A stretch of DNA of 64,000 nucleotides from the NCBI RefSeq assembly GCF_032854445.1, contig NC_088304.1, forward strand, positions 20,659,704-20,723,703. The letters are read 5' to 3'. Numbering within the stretch: position 1 is the stretch's first letter; the number at the start of each line of letters is the position of its first letter. This stretch comes from Liolophura sinensis (lineage: Eukaryota > Mollusca > Polyplacophora > Chitonida > Chitonidae). The notes under the pieces are model-generated. The model searched no databases. It was not told the origin of the DNA and saw only the letters and a list, made by a program, of their open reading frames with translations. Positions 9,827-21,749 of this stretch are shown here, piece after piece. Made by a program: the position numbers and the translations under genes.

Positions 9827-10124
9827 TAACACACGCTGTTGTGTTAGATATTTGGCACACGGTCAGACCAGAGACCACAAGTTGACTTCACACAAGAAAC
9901 ACTTGTGTTGTGTGAACACAAACTTGGGTTCTTTCCAACAAAAGTCTTGTCATATCTGAACAACACCATCTTGTGTTCAATTTATATGTAAGATCTTGAC
10001 TGTTTTTCACTATTTTGTATGCCACTGTCACAAACATATGCACTTCAACACATTTGTTTAGCGCATGTTTGTGTTTGTGTAACATATTTCTCTGTGGAAT
10101 GAAATAACACAAGTTGTTGTGTTA
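9827..10124. repeat. ACACAA/TTGTGT-rich palindromic block in spacer A1
   Basis: Bounded by two 20-bp palindrome-like sites: TAACACACGCTGTTGTGTTA (slightly imperfect here) and TAACACAAGTTGTTGTGTTA (perfect). TTCACACAA and TTGTGTGAA are paired at 9887-9916. Many more ACACAA/TTGTGT motifs lie between. Equivalent blocks are at 16958-17255, 30251-30550, 38109-38419 and 60980-61277. It may be a non-autonomous element or a cluster of protein-binding sites. Confidence 0.6.
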
Positions 10125-10532
10125 GGTTTCAGCATAAGCGTTTTTTGTGTGCGTGTGTGTGGTCAAATCCTGTTCACGCTGATGTTGCCTTACACCATTA
10201 TATTGGCCTAGTTTAATCGGTAAAGTACTGAACTAAACTGTTTGCTAAGACTGTACAGCAGATTCCCGTGCCTTGTGTATCACTATTTTGGTGGCCTTGT
10301 TGATGTAAAAACATTTTAGATGGCGGGAAGTTTGCTCCCCCCCCCCCCCCCGTCCCTCCTAACTAACTAAGTAAACATATTCTGGTGGAAGTAGATTTCT
10401 TTCGATTTGTAGACGAAAAGTTTATAAGATCTTTTTTTTATCATAATGTAGATAAGAAATGATCGATGAAAAGTGGGAAGCCAACATCATATGAACAGAG
10501 TAAATTATAGCGTGACTTCTAATACTGCCACT

Positions 10533-10892
10533 GGCCCGGATAGCACAGTTGGTAGAGCGTCCGCTTCGGGACCGGTAGATCCAGGATCAATCCTTGGTCG
10601 AGTCACACTTAAGACTTTAAAAGAGGAAGTTGTAACTTCCTCGCTTGGCGTTCAGCATGAAGGGGATAGTGCAACGACTGGTTGACCCGTATCAGTATAA
10701 TGGCTCGGGCGGGGCGGCTTACTTGCCATCGGTAAGTCGTCTCAGTGATGCAGCACTAAATAAAAGAGCGGTGGAAATCCGTCCTGCAACAAGGAGGCAC
10801 ATTACACGTGCATGCACCCTAATGATTCCTTCGTCGTCATATGACTGATAAATTGTTGAGAACGACGTTAAACCCCAAGCACTCACTCACTC
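10533..10892 (+). mobile_element. complete SINE (family 1), tRNA-derived
   Basis: The head GGCCCGGATAGCACAGTTGG with TAGAGCG resembles a tRNA 5' half with an A box, and GATCAATCCTTGGTCGAG is B-box-like. A body with GGGGATAGTGCAACGA and TATCAGTATAATGGCTCGGG follows. The 3' end is GTTAAACCCCAAGCACTCAC plus TCACTC. This is the only complete copy inside the array. Another complete copy forms the right array edge at 61678-62007. Confidence 0.85.
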
Positions 10893-13800
10893 AAAATACA
10901 TGAAAAATACATGAAAATACATGAGTCTTTATCAGGCTGGGTCTTAATGCTACTTGATTATTTGCAAAGGCATTGATAACATTATTTAATGGCATAATTC
11001 GAAATAAAAATTGCTGAGTCTTTATCAGGCTGCGTATCGATGTTGTTTCGATGCCATGTGGAATTGCCTTTTGGCTACAAGCCGACCAGAAGTTCAAGAA
11101 TTACAACTTGCCAAATATAGATGTAAATGTCTGTGTTATACATGTATTTTGATATTCTGTGTATTCCCGAATACTTTAGAACACAGAAAATAAAGCAAAT
11201 ATAAATTGAAGACAAACTTATCTTAATGATTGGACCAATTAGTGACCCAGACATTTCAAAACGAGCAAATGTTGATGGCTGTCTACTAGTGACAGATACA
11301 CAAGTTTGACAAATTTTCTATTATCTATTTACGGGGGATTGAGGGGTGGGGGTGGTGGAGCTGGCCATGGTCCAGTTTAATCGATACTGGTCATTTGAAT
11401 TAATATCCCATTTGGAAATTTGACAATTCCTCTGCTTCCATCTTTAAGACGACGTTTGTGTTCCATGAACATCTCTGGATTCCCCTTCTGTTTCACAGAC
11501 ATGGGGTATGTCACATATGGGAAAATTCGCCAGTAATTGGCAAACAGTTAACGGTTTAGGCCTGCTTTGCACGAGCATTCTGATTTCCTCCTGCCATAAA
11601 ACTGGCCCCCATCGTAATTAAAACATCTTGCGAATGGAGTTTAGACTGGCGGTAATACAGCTGATTTGAGTCTTACACTAAACGCTTAGCGTTTTAGCTT
11701 TCGACCATGCGTACGTGTTAAGATGCCAATCTTGTAAACATTGCGGCAAAGAAACAACCTTGTCCAGTACATGTACACACATGTATAGCAGTAAGGGTTT
11801 TATAAAACCAATGTAAATCTTCAACCATTTCAAGCACTAAACACTTTTTAAGTGGAATTTTTGCAAACAACTATTAACGTAAGTAATGCTAAAAATGATT
11901 TGTTTGCGTTACTTAAGATGCAAGCTTCATTAAACTGTATAAATTATTTCTGTGCACCCCACAGCTGAGAATGTTGAAAAGTCAGGGTAAGTAGATCAGT
12001 TCACAAAAACATTCGAGTTAATGCTCCTTCCTTGGAATTATTAGTATATGAATTAAAATATGAATAAAGATCAACCATTTTGTACTGGTTTCAGATGTCT
12101 ACCATTTACACCTTGAAAATTAACTGCAATACCTGTTACCAGGCGGTATATGTAAAAGTACCCATACATTTAGACGGAAAGCTCGGGATTTTTGCGGTTG
12201 CTTAAAAGAAAAACATCCCTGTTATCTGCGGCCATGCACAAAACACAATGCAGTATATTGGTTTAAATCATTCCCGTTAGGCCACACATGTACAGCCATT
12301 TTAGTACAATGAATTAATTTGCACCCTGTGCGAATGCTCCGCAAGTACTTCGCAAAACAATGAAAAATCTGTATCAGATGATCTATATTGCTGTACAATG
12401 TTCTTGAATGCTTAACCAAAATAATATAAAGTATTTTGGGACACAAAATTTGCCAATATATGAACAATGAAACTAAACGAAACTAAAAAGGGATAAGGAG
12501 TACTAACACACTATTTAGTTATCTGGTATACCTACAGCCTACAGGTGACTATCAGCGTTCACTGCACTCTTGTCTCACTGTATTTCGCTTTCAACATACT
12601 CACTTAAAACACCCGTGAATACATTTATTTTGCTGGATGCGCCATCGATCTGCTATCGATCACTGCGTGGGTTAACTCTGTGCAACATGTCTATAAGCAT
12701 ATAGATTTATTAGTGATTTGGAAAATTTATTGATTTGATTTAATTAAACGAATCATCGGCGCATATTTCCACTTACACACACACTCAAAAAATTATGGAT
12801 TCGAACCTGTGACTTTACCATTGGAGAGATTTGAGGACTTGCATATACAAAATGGTGTGTCATGAAGGTTATAACATCTTATTCCCGAAACGGTTTTTCA
12901 TGTTGCTGGCGTTAAAGATAAAAATAAAACACATCGTTGTCAAGCCAGCAAAAAGCTGAATTAATGTTCACACAGCCACTGAAAGCTACAAAGGACTTTG
13001 GGGGAGTGCTTGCAGACCAAATCCGCCATATAGGTCGCTTTTATTACATAACACGTATTTTTTTTAATTGCACAATTAGTTTGACAATTAATGATTACAT
13101 GGAAAGGAATTTTATGAAATCACACGGCAAATTTCATTAAGTCACGCGGTGATATGACATGACACGGACATTTTTATTACATTACAGGGTGGGTGTTACA
13201 TTACTCGTGCACGTATACATAAGACGGAGTAACAAAGATCCATGAATTAACTGCTATTGCTGATTATATATTTTTCCAAATGAGACCAAACACCAGACAC
13301 ATCCACGAGATCGCATTCTTTCTTCGTTTAACTTAAGCTCACTGAGGTAATTAAACAACTTGTAGAGATCAGTGCCAGCTTTTTCTCTTCACACAAGGTC
13401 GTGTAAATTATGGAAGATTTTAACAAACCAGTTAAAAGAAATCAGTGGAAGTATACTGCAGTTACTGTTTATAATGATATATGATATTCCAGCGTTTGTA
13501 GACGAGCCGTTGTCAGTCCGTGTATGCTGTTGCCGGTGAATATGCCGCTATCATTAAACAGGTCGCCTTACGTGCTCGTCTTTATACAGATGGTTTATCG
13601 TTTAACTCTCTTAGTCCATACACAATTCGTCGTCCATATACAAAGTCACGGTCCGTACCTAAATCAGTGTATATGTACACCAGTCATAATTTCTATTACC
13701 CTTACAGAACTCGTAGTCCTTACAAATGTGATAGTCTTCACACAAGTGGGCTTTCGTGCAAATGGCTTAGTCCATGCACAATTCGTTTTCCATATAAAGG

Positions 13801-13945
13801 TCGCCGTCCGTATCAGTGTACATCAGTCATGATTTGCACAAATCGTGATCCTTTAACAAATCTTCATCTGTACACAACGACGATGCTGACGAAAGATAAT
13901 CCGCCACTCGGAAAATGATGACATGGTCTAGGAATTTCAAAAGGG

Positions 13946-15116
13946 CTATGGAACGGAATAAACGAGAAGACGCTCGGTTTTATGACTAGACCTGATGTTC
14001 ATGCGGAAGCTAATATAACCAGAGTTTGATTTCATGTCCATCCAGGACAGCCAATTGGATATTGACGAGTATGTACCGTAGTAGCTGACGCCAGAGCGTC
14101 GACCCGCGAAGGAGAGCAGATCCTGAGAGAACACCAGCATACAACCGTTAGTCACCCAGTCATGGGCGTCATTACCAGATGTAACCACGCTAAGTCCAAT
14201 TTCTTTACTCGGTGGGATCAGAAATGAGTCGACGTTCTCTCTGGGAATGGTTATCTCCTTATACAGCTGGATCCCCGGCACTTTAACGGTCTGGTTAGTG
14301 TATGGATTAGTCCAGTATTGAAGTAATGCGCCGGATTTGCTGTCGAAATAATTCCCGCTCACCCGGATCTGCACAATGAAATTGTCTCCCGATGTACTCA
14401 GCACGCCGGAGGAACTTCCCCGAACTTGGAATAAATTCATAGGTGGTTGATCTTCGGTAAAAGAATAAACGCCACCGCCCCAGGTGGCTTCAAACTCTGA
14501 CTGCTTTAACAACAAAGCTTCCAGTTTGGGATCTAAGTGCGTTCTTTTTGCGGAGACGTTAGGTCCGACTATGTCAGGGTGTAGGAATATCTCGAGAAGA
14601 CCCGCCAAAACGCGGAAATGCCTTTGGGGGCAGGGGGTAGGGATACCTCAACGGAACATCGACATTAAAAACCACGACGTCATCCGTAAGTTTCACCAAT
14701 GGAGGTAGAGTATTCGCAGACAGCAGCGTGTTCACGGGGTAATTATTCACGACAAACACTTCGTTAGCCTCATTCGTGAAGGGGTTTTCCCAGGTGTGAA
14801 GAATTATTCTAGTTCTTGGATCACGGTACACGACAAGCTCGCAGGACAAACTCTGAAAGTCTCCCTGGACGGTGGGAAGTTTTCGAGCAATGTTATAGCC
14901 TTCGAAGTAAAAGAGTTTTTGAGATGGAATGCCAGGTACCACTGAGTACAGAGTACCGTGGATGTAAGATATAGTCACATGGTCTGGATTCAAAGACGAT
15001 GTGAGTTTGACAAAATTTTTCAGATTTGTACTTGACTTTGTAGCGATTCTTCCTCCGCAGATCACCACTGGCATTAAAAGCAGGACACCAAGGACCAAAA
15101 TCAACCTGGCTAACAT
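13946..15116 (-). pseudogene. G2: DUF1838-like copy broken by a 332-bp deletion
   Basis: The signal peptide and first domain read normally to about residue 170. There (junction 14606/14607) 332 bp present in G1 (5361-5692) are missing. The loss removes about residues 171-280 and shifts the frame, so translation ends after about 20 foreign residues (ending DIPTP). The second domain is still open beyond the junction but out of frame. The product would be about 180 residues: signal peptide plus half of domain 1. G5 has the same deletion, so the two derive from one event. Flanks are type a (5') and type x (3'). Confidence 0.85.
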
Positions 15117-17656
15117 TCTGAAAGAAATAGAATCAGTGTTAAATGTCATGACAGCACATCATTTTGAGGAACTCTAGATCAGTGACATCTGGTCAGGTGC
15201 TGTTTGCATTTCTGATTTTTTTTATAACCTAATTTTGCAACCACAGTGCTTGGAGACGTGTAATTTGCTACTATTTAAGCATTTACTTGAACAGTTAGAA
15301 TAAGTGAGAAGGTCTCCTAGCAACATGCGGATGGTCGAGAGTTTCATCCGGGTTCTGGGCGGTTTCCTCTCACTACAATGCTGGCTGCCATCATATAAGT
15401 GAAATACTCTTGAGTACGGTGTAAAACACCACTCAAATGAATAAAGTGAGGTAAATTGACAAGAACAAGTATTTCACCAGTAGTACCTGTGACCATTAGC
15501 TAGTCATCACACTGCCGTCGCTACTCTAGTTTTGCTCGGTATGTTGTTAACACATCTAAATATTTGCAGACTGACCACGTCAAAAAATGGACATTTTGGA
15601 ATAATTGCGAATTAAAACCTAATTTTTAAATGGTGTAAATTGGCAATAATTGGCAATATTATGTCAGTATCGTATATTCGTGTACACAGAGTAGGATTCA
15701 AGCTAAAAAAGTTCCAAGTTTGATCTACCTATATGTACAAATTCTGAAAATTTTCGGTTATACTAAAGTAGCTGTTCTAAAGTAAAGATAATTTAATAAT
15801 ATTTATTTATTTTATTGGTGATTTACGCCTTACTTAAAAATATTTCTTTTATAAGACGGCGGCCAACAGGGCCCGGGGGAAACCCACGACCACCCGCAAG
15901 TTGCTGGCAGACCTCCATACGTACGGCCGGAAAGCGCTAAACAACTGAGCCACGGAGGCCCCGTAAAGATAACAACCGACTTGTGTATGAGAGCAGTTGA
16001 GAATTCTACAGACGGAGAGAAGCTGTGAGGCTTACCTGGGAGACTGACATACAGAAGTGCGCCTGTTTATGATAACTTACATGTAATTTTGAATGTAACA
16101 TGCAACGTAACGTGAGCTCTGTAGATTTGCACCATGGGTACGACAACTTGAACGTCCAGCTTAGTTCAGTACATCCAAAGTCTCCATACTCATACTGGGA
16201 TTTTTTTGTGCAGATGCAGTACGTGTATTACATTTATTTATTTATCAGATTGAAGTTTCAGGCTGTAATGTAGGATGTTTCATTTATAAAATGTCGGCCA
16301 TCATTATGGTGGGAGGAAACCGGGCAGTACCCAGGGGAAACCTTTAACCATTGGTATGTTGCTGCTACACTTTCACACGTACGACCAATGGGGCGTTTCA
16401 CATTGAACTGACATGCATTCCGCTTACTTTAGAGTGCCTATGCAGATAGTTCTTTAAACCTTTAAACCTTTAAATAAATATGATACTGAGTATCTGTGGC
16501 TCGAGAGGAGTGGCTGACAGGTTGCTACACGAGCCGTCAGTGTAAATGAATAGGACAAACCATAGTGTGGGGAGTAAAACTAGAGCAGGGGCGATAGGGT
16601 GACAGCTGGCAAGTGATCACACATTCACCTGCCTGGTGATATTATCTCTTCTCAACTACTTCAATTAGGGTTTAATTAGGAGTCCACGCATGCAGTCCGT
16701 GCTACAGCATAGACCGTTCAACCGATTTAAACTATGCAGCCAGATTCACCTATACTTAAGTTGTGCGCTGGACTACATCCAATTGTAGCCAAAGTCATGC
16801 TCTTTCTGACGCATGCCAACAGATCTGAACAACGACCAACAGTTTTCTCCCTAGAAGCGCTTAAATGACACCACCGTTGTCTTTAGAAGTACATACTTAT
16901 CCTATTACTTTTGTCCCGACTTAGACAGTACCTGGACATGCATAAAATCTGTTGTATATCACAAGCTGTTGTGTTAGATATTTGGCACACGGTCAGACCA
17001 GAGGCCACAAGTTGACTTCACACAAGAAACACTTGTGTTGTGTGAACACAAACTTGGGTTCTTTCCAACAAAAGTCTTGTCATATCTGAACAACACCATC
17101 TTGTGTTCAATTTATATGTAAGATCTTGACTGTTTTTGTACTATTTTGTATGCCACTGTCACAAACATATGCACTTCAACACATTTGTTTAGCGCATGTT
17201 TGTGTTTGTGTAACATATTTCTCTGTGGAATGAAATAACACAAGTTGTTGTGTTAGGATTCAGCATAAGCGTTTTCTGTGTGCGTGTGTGTGGTCAAATC
17301 CTGTTCACGCTGATGTTGCCTTACACCGTTATAATGGCCTCGTTTAATCGGTAAAGTACTGAACTAAACTGTTTGCTAATACTGTACAGCATATTCCCGT
17401 GGTTTGTGTATCACTATTTTGGTGGCCTTGTTGATGTAAAAAACATTTTAGATGGCGGGAAGTTTGCCCCCCCCCTCCCTCCTAACTAACTAAGTAAACA
17501 TGTTCTGGTGGAAGTAGATTTCTTTCGATTTGTAGACGAAAAGTTTATAAGATCTTTTTTTTTATCATAATGTAGATAAGAAATGATCGATGAAAAGTGG
17601 GAAGCCAACATCATATGAACAGAGTAAATTATAGCGTGACTTCTAATACTGTCACT

Positions 17657-17773
17657 GGCCCGGATAGCACCGTTGGTAGAGCGTCCGCTTCGGTGCGGTA
17701 GATTCAGGATCAATCTTGGGTCGAGTTGAAACTCTTGAGAAAGGCGTAAAACACCTGTCAAATAAATAAATCA
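17657..17773 (+). mobile_element. chimeric SINE: family-1 head fused to family-2 tail (unit junction)
   Basis: The left part is the family-1 tRNA-like head. At ACT (17731-17733) it switches to the family-2 tail CTTGAGAAAGGCGTAAAACA. The same chimera, with the same switch point, is at 30954-31069 and 38826-38941. The unswitched parents sit at the array edges: family 1 at the right, family 2 at the left. Confidence 0.85.
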
Positions 17774-18234
17774 AAATGATCTGAAGGAAAACAGTTCTTG
17801 CCTGTTTCACGGGATGCCGTTACATGTATTATGTATATGCATGGCACACATTGTTACTTAACCTGATTATAAAGCGGATGTTGTGCTTGTACTCCAGTGG
17901 TAACTTGTGTCGTTTTTTATACTTCGTCACGAAGGTGAATAAGAAAAATCCACATTCAACATGTTCAGGGACAGTTCACGTTTTTGTGCGGGGAGAATGG
18001 GTGTATAGTCTTACTTTTGTGGTGACCATTTTTATTTTGTCTAATGTGATAGCTAGTTGTTATGGAGGATTAAATACGTACCAGTTTGTTGCTGTTTTTC
18101 AAATTGATAATTGTATTATATTTTTTGATAATCTGATATGTGTATGAAAAATGATGTTGAAATATGTTCCTTGTACATAATCTCATCTTCTTCAAAGGGG
18201 CCCTTTGGTAAAGTTTTGCAATAGGCTTTTACCA

Positions 18235-18438
18235 GTGTGGTCACTGTGAGTTCAAGTCCAGCTCATGCTGACTTCTTCTCCGGCCGTATGTGGCAAGTCT
18301 GTGAGAAACTTGCGCATGGTCGTGGGTTTCCCCCGGGCTCAGCCTGCTTTCCTTCCACTGTAATGTTGGCCGCCGTCGTATAATTGAAATATTCTTGAGT
18401 ACGGCGTAAAACACCAATCAAATAATTGAAATAAATCA
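18235..18438 (+). mobile_element. SINE (family 2) in spacer A2
   Basis: Contains GTGAGTTCAAGTCCAG (B-box-like), GGTCGTGGGTTTCCCCCGGG and the tail GAGTACGGCGTAAAACACC. The A-box head is truncated. Shared with A0, A4 (31532-31733) and A5 (39404-39606). Confidence 0.8.
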
Positions 18439-21400
18439 TTAGGCTTTTTGAGATATTTTTCTTCCACTGTTATTTCCTAGAAAATGGAATTACTTTTAAT
18501 TTGAAAGAGTTAATATCAGCTACACAATTTCTCTGCTAGGTTTAGGTTACCACCAACGAATATATATCGACTTCTTCAGGTTTCTCCACAAATATTTCAA
18601 TTACTTATACATTTATTTCGTTCCCAAAAGGATAATATGAAGACATGATCAAATTATATAATGTATGTGGAAAAATAAAACGAAAATGTGAAAAATGGGA
18701 CGGTTACAAACTTCTTAATAATTGAGTAAAACCACCACCTTAATTTAGATATCTACATTTGTTACATTTAGAACATTGCTGATTCTTTTTATGGATGTAT
18801 TTCTGATCTTTAGGGTCTTAATGTTACTTGATTATTTGCAACGGCATTGTTAACATTATTTAATGGCATAATTCGAAATACATGAAAATTGCTGAGTCTT
18901 TATCAGGCTGGGTATCGATGTTGTTTCGATGCCATGTGGAATTGCCTTTTAGCTGCTAGCCGACCAGAAGTTTAAGAATTACAACTTGCCAAATATAGAT
19001 GTAAATGTCTGTGTTATGCATGTATTTTGATATTCTGTGTATTCCCGAATACTTTAGAACACAGAAAGTAAAGCAAATATACATTGAAGACAAACCTATC
19101 TTAATGATTGAACCAATTAGTGACGCAGACATTTCAAAAGGAGCAAATGTTGATGACTGTCTACTAGTGACAGATACACAAGTTTGACAAATTTTCTATT
19201 ATCTATTTACGGGGGATTGAGGGGTGGGGGTGGTGGAGCTGGCCATGGTCCAGTTTAATCGATACTGGTCATTTGAATTTAAATCCCATTTGGAAATTTG
19301 ACAATTCCTCTGCTTCCATTTTTAAGACGACGTTTGTGTTCCATGAACATCTCTGGATTCCCCTTCTGTTTCACAGACATGGGGTATGTCACATATGGGA
19401 AAATTCGCCAGTAATTGGCAAACAGTTAACGGTTTAGGCCTGCTTTGCACGAGCATTCTGATTTCCTCCTGCCATAAAACTGGCCCCCATCGTAATTAAA
19501 ACATCTTGCGAATGGCGTTTAGACTAGCGGTAATACAGCTGATTTGAGTCTTACACTAAACGCTTAGCGTTTTAGCTTTCGACCATGCATACGTGTTAGG
19601 ATGCCAATCTTGTAAACATCGCAGCAAAGAAACAACCTTGTCCAGTACATGTACACACACGTATAGCAGTAAGGGTTTTATAAAACCAATGTAAATCTAC
19701 AACCATTTTAAGCACTAAACACTTTTTAAGTGGAATTTTAAGTGGAACAACTATTAACGTAAGTAATGCTAAAAATGATTTGTTTTGCGTTACTTAAGAT
19801 GCCAGCTTTTTTATTTCTGTGCACCCCACAGCTGAGAATGTTGAAAAGTCAGGGTAAGTAGATCAGTTCACAAAAACATTCCAGTTAATGCTCCTTCCTT
19901 GGAATTATTAGTATATGAATTAAAATATGAATAAAGATCAACCATTTTGTACTGGTTTCAGATGTCTACCATTCACACCTTGAAAATTAACTGAAATACC
20001 TGTTACCAGGCGGTATATGTAAAAGTACCCATACATTTAGACGGGAAAGCTCGGGATTTTTGCGGTTGCTTAAAAGAAAAACATCCCTGTTATCTGCGGC
20101 CATGCACAAAACACAATGCAGTATATTGGTTTACATCATTCCCGTTAGGCCACACATGTACAGCCATTTTAGTACAATGAATTAATTTGCACCCTGTGCG
20201 AATGCTCCGCAAGTACTTCGCAAAACAATGAAAAATCTGTATCAGATGATCTATATTGCTGTACAATGTTCTTGAATGCTTAACCAAAATAATAAAAAGT
20301 ATTTTGGGACACAAAATTTGCCAATATATGAACAATGAAACTAAACGAAACTAAAAAGGGATAAGGAGTAATAACACACTATTTAGTTGTCTGGTATACC
20401 TACAGCCTACAGGTGACTATCAGCGTTCACTGCACTCTTGTCTCACTGTATTTCGCTTTCAACATACTCACTTAAAACACCCGTGAATACATTTATTTTG
20501 CTGGATGCGCCATCGATCTGCTATCGATCACTGCGTGGGTTAACTCTGTGCAACATGTCTATAAGCATATAGATTTATTAGTGATTTGGAAAATTTATTG
20601 ATTTGATTTAATTAAACCAATCATCGGCGCATATTTCCACTTACACACACGCTCAAAAAATTATGGATTCGAACCTGTGACTTTACCATTGGAGAGATTT
20701 GAAGACTTGCATATACAAAATGGTGTGTCATAAAGGTTATAACATCTTATTCCCGAAACGGTTTTTCATGTTGCTGGCGTTAAAGATAAAAAAAAAACAC
20801 ATCGTTGTCAAGCCAGCAAAAAGCTGAATTAATGTCCACACAGCCACTGGATGCTACAAAGGACTTTGGGGGAGTGCTTGCAGACCAAATCCGCCATACA
20901 GGTCGCTTTTATTACATAACACGTATTTTTTTTAATTGCACAATTAGTTTGACAATTAATGATTACATGAAAAGGAATTTTATGAAATCACACGGCAAAT
21001 TTCATTAAGTCACGCGGTGATATGACATGACACGGACATTTTTATTACATTACAGGGTGGGTGTTACATTACTCGTGCATGTATACATAAGACGGAGGAA
21101 CAAAGATCCATGAATTGACTGCTATTGCTGATTATATATTTTTCCAAATGAGACCAAACACCAGACACATCAACGAGATCGCATTCTTTCTTCGTTTAAC
21201 TTAAGCTCACTGAGGTAATTAAACAACTTGTAGAGATCAGTGCCAGCTTTTTCTCTTCACACAAGGTCGTGTAAATTATGGAAGATTTTTACAAACGAGT
21301 TAAAACAAATCAGTGGGAGTATACTGCAGTTACTGTTTATAATGGTATATGATATTCCAGCGTTTGTAGACGAGCCGTTGTCAGTCCGTGTATACTGTTG

Positions 21401-21749
21401 CCGGTGAATATGCCGCTATCATTAAACAGGTCGCCTTACGTGCTCGTCTTTATACAGCTGGTTTATCGTTTAACTCTCTTAGTCCATACACAATTCGTCG
21501 TCCATATGCAAAGTCACGGTCCGTACCTAAATCAGTGTATATGTACACCAGTCATAATTTCTATTACCCTTACAGAACTCGTAGTCCTTACAAATGTGAT
21601 AGTCTTCACACAAGTGGGCTTTCGTGCAAATGGCTTAGTCCATGCACAATTCGTTTTCCACAAATCTTCATCTGTACACAACGACGATGCTGAGGAAAGA
21701 TAATCCTCCACTCGGAAAATGATGACATGGTCTAGGAATTTCAAAAGGA

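Larger units (their letters stand above)
6203..13945. repeat. spacer A1 between G1 and G2 (7.7 kb, most divergent A spacer)
   Basis: The end next to G1 is the probable 5' intron and promoter of G1. The end next to G2 is the 3' flank of G2. A1 differs from the other A spacers in four ways. It keeps a segment at about 7238-8279. It has a 39-bp minisatellite at 8896-9168. It keeps a complete family-1 SINE at 10533-10892. It lacks the equivalent of about 17734-18820. I find no convincing protein gene; the open frames are short, repeat-derived or antisense. Confidence 0.85.
15117..21749. repeat. spacer A2 between G2 and G3 (6.6 kb)
   Basis: Standard A spacer lacking the 371-bp insertion and the 1.04-kb promoter-like segment of A1. 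It contains family-2 SINEs at 15305-15445 (+), 15801-15962 (-) and 18235-18438 (+), the palindromic block 16958-17255, the chimeric SINE junction at 17657-17773, and a shortened 18-bp periodic repeat at 21481-21685 that has lost about 90 bp. It is closest in structure to spacer A5. No convincing gene. Confidence 0.85.

Noticed and set aside
10533-10620. Possible tRNA gene
   Set aside because: The A- and B-box-like sequence is the head of a SINE; no complete cloverleaf is evident.
12222-12467. Minus-strand 81-codon frame recurring at 20090, 33364 and 41169
   Set aside because: Its N-terminal end changes between copies through indels, and nothing resembles a domain; ordinary spacer sequence.
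17824-18147. Plus-strand frame of about 100 codons with hydrophobic stretch, recurring at 1982 and 31148
   Set aside because: Its start and length vary between copies and it is broken in A5 (near 39090); it looks like drifting spacer DNA, though a decayed membrane-protein exon cannot be excluded.
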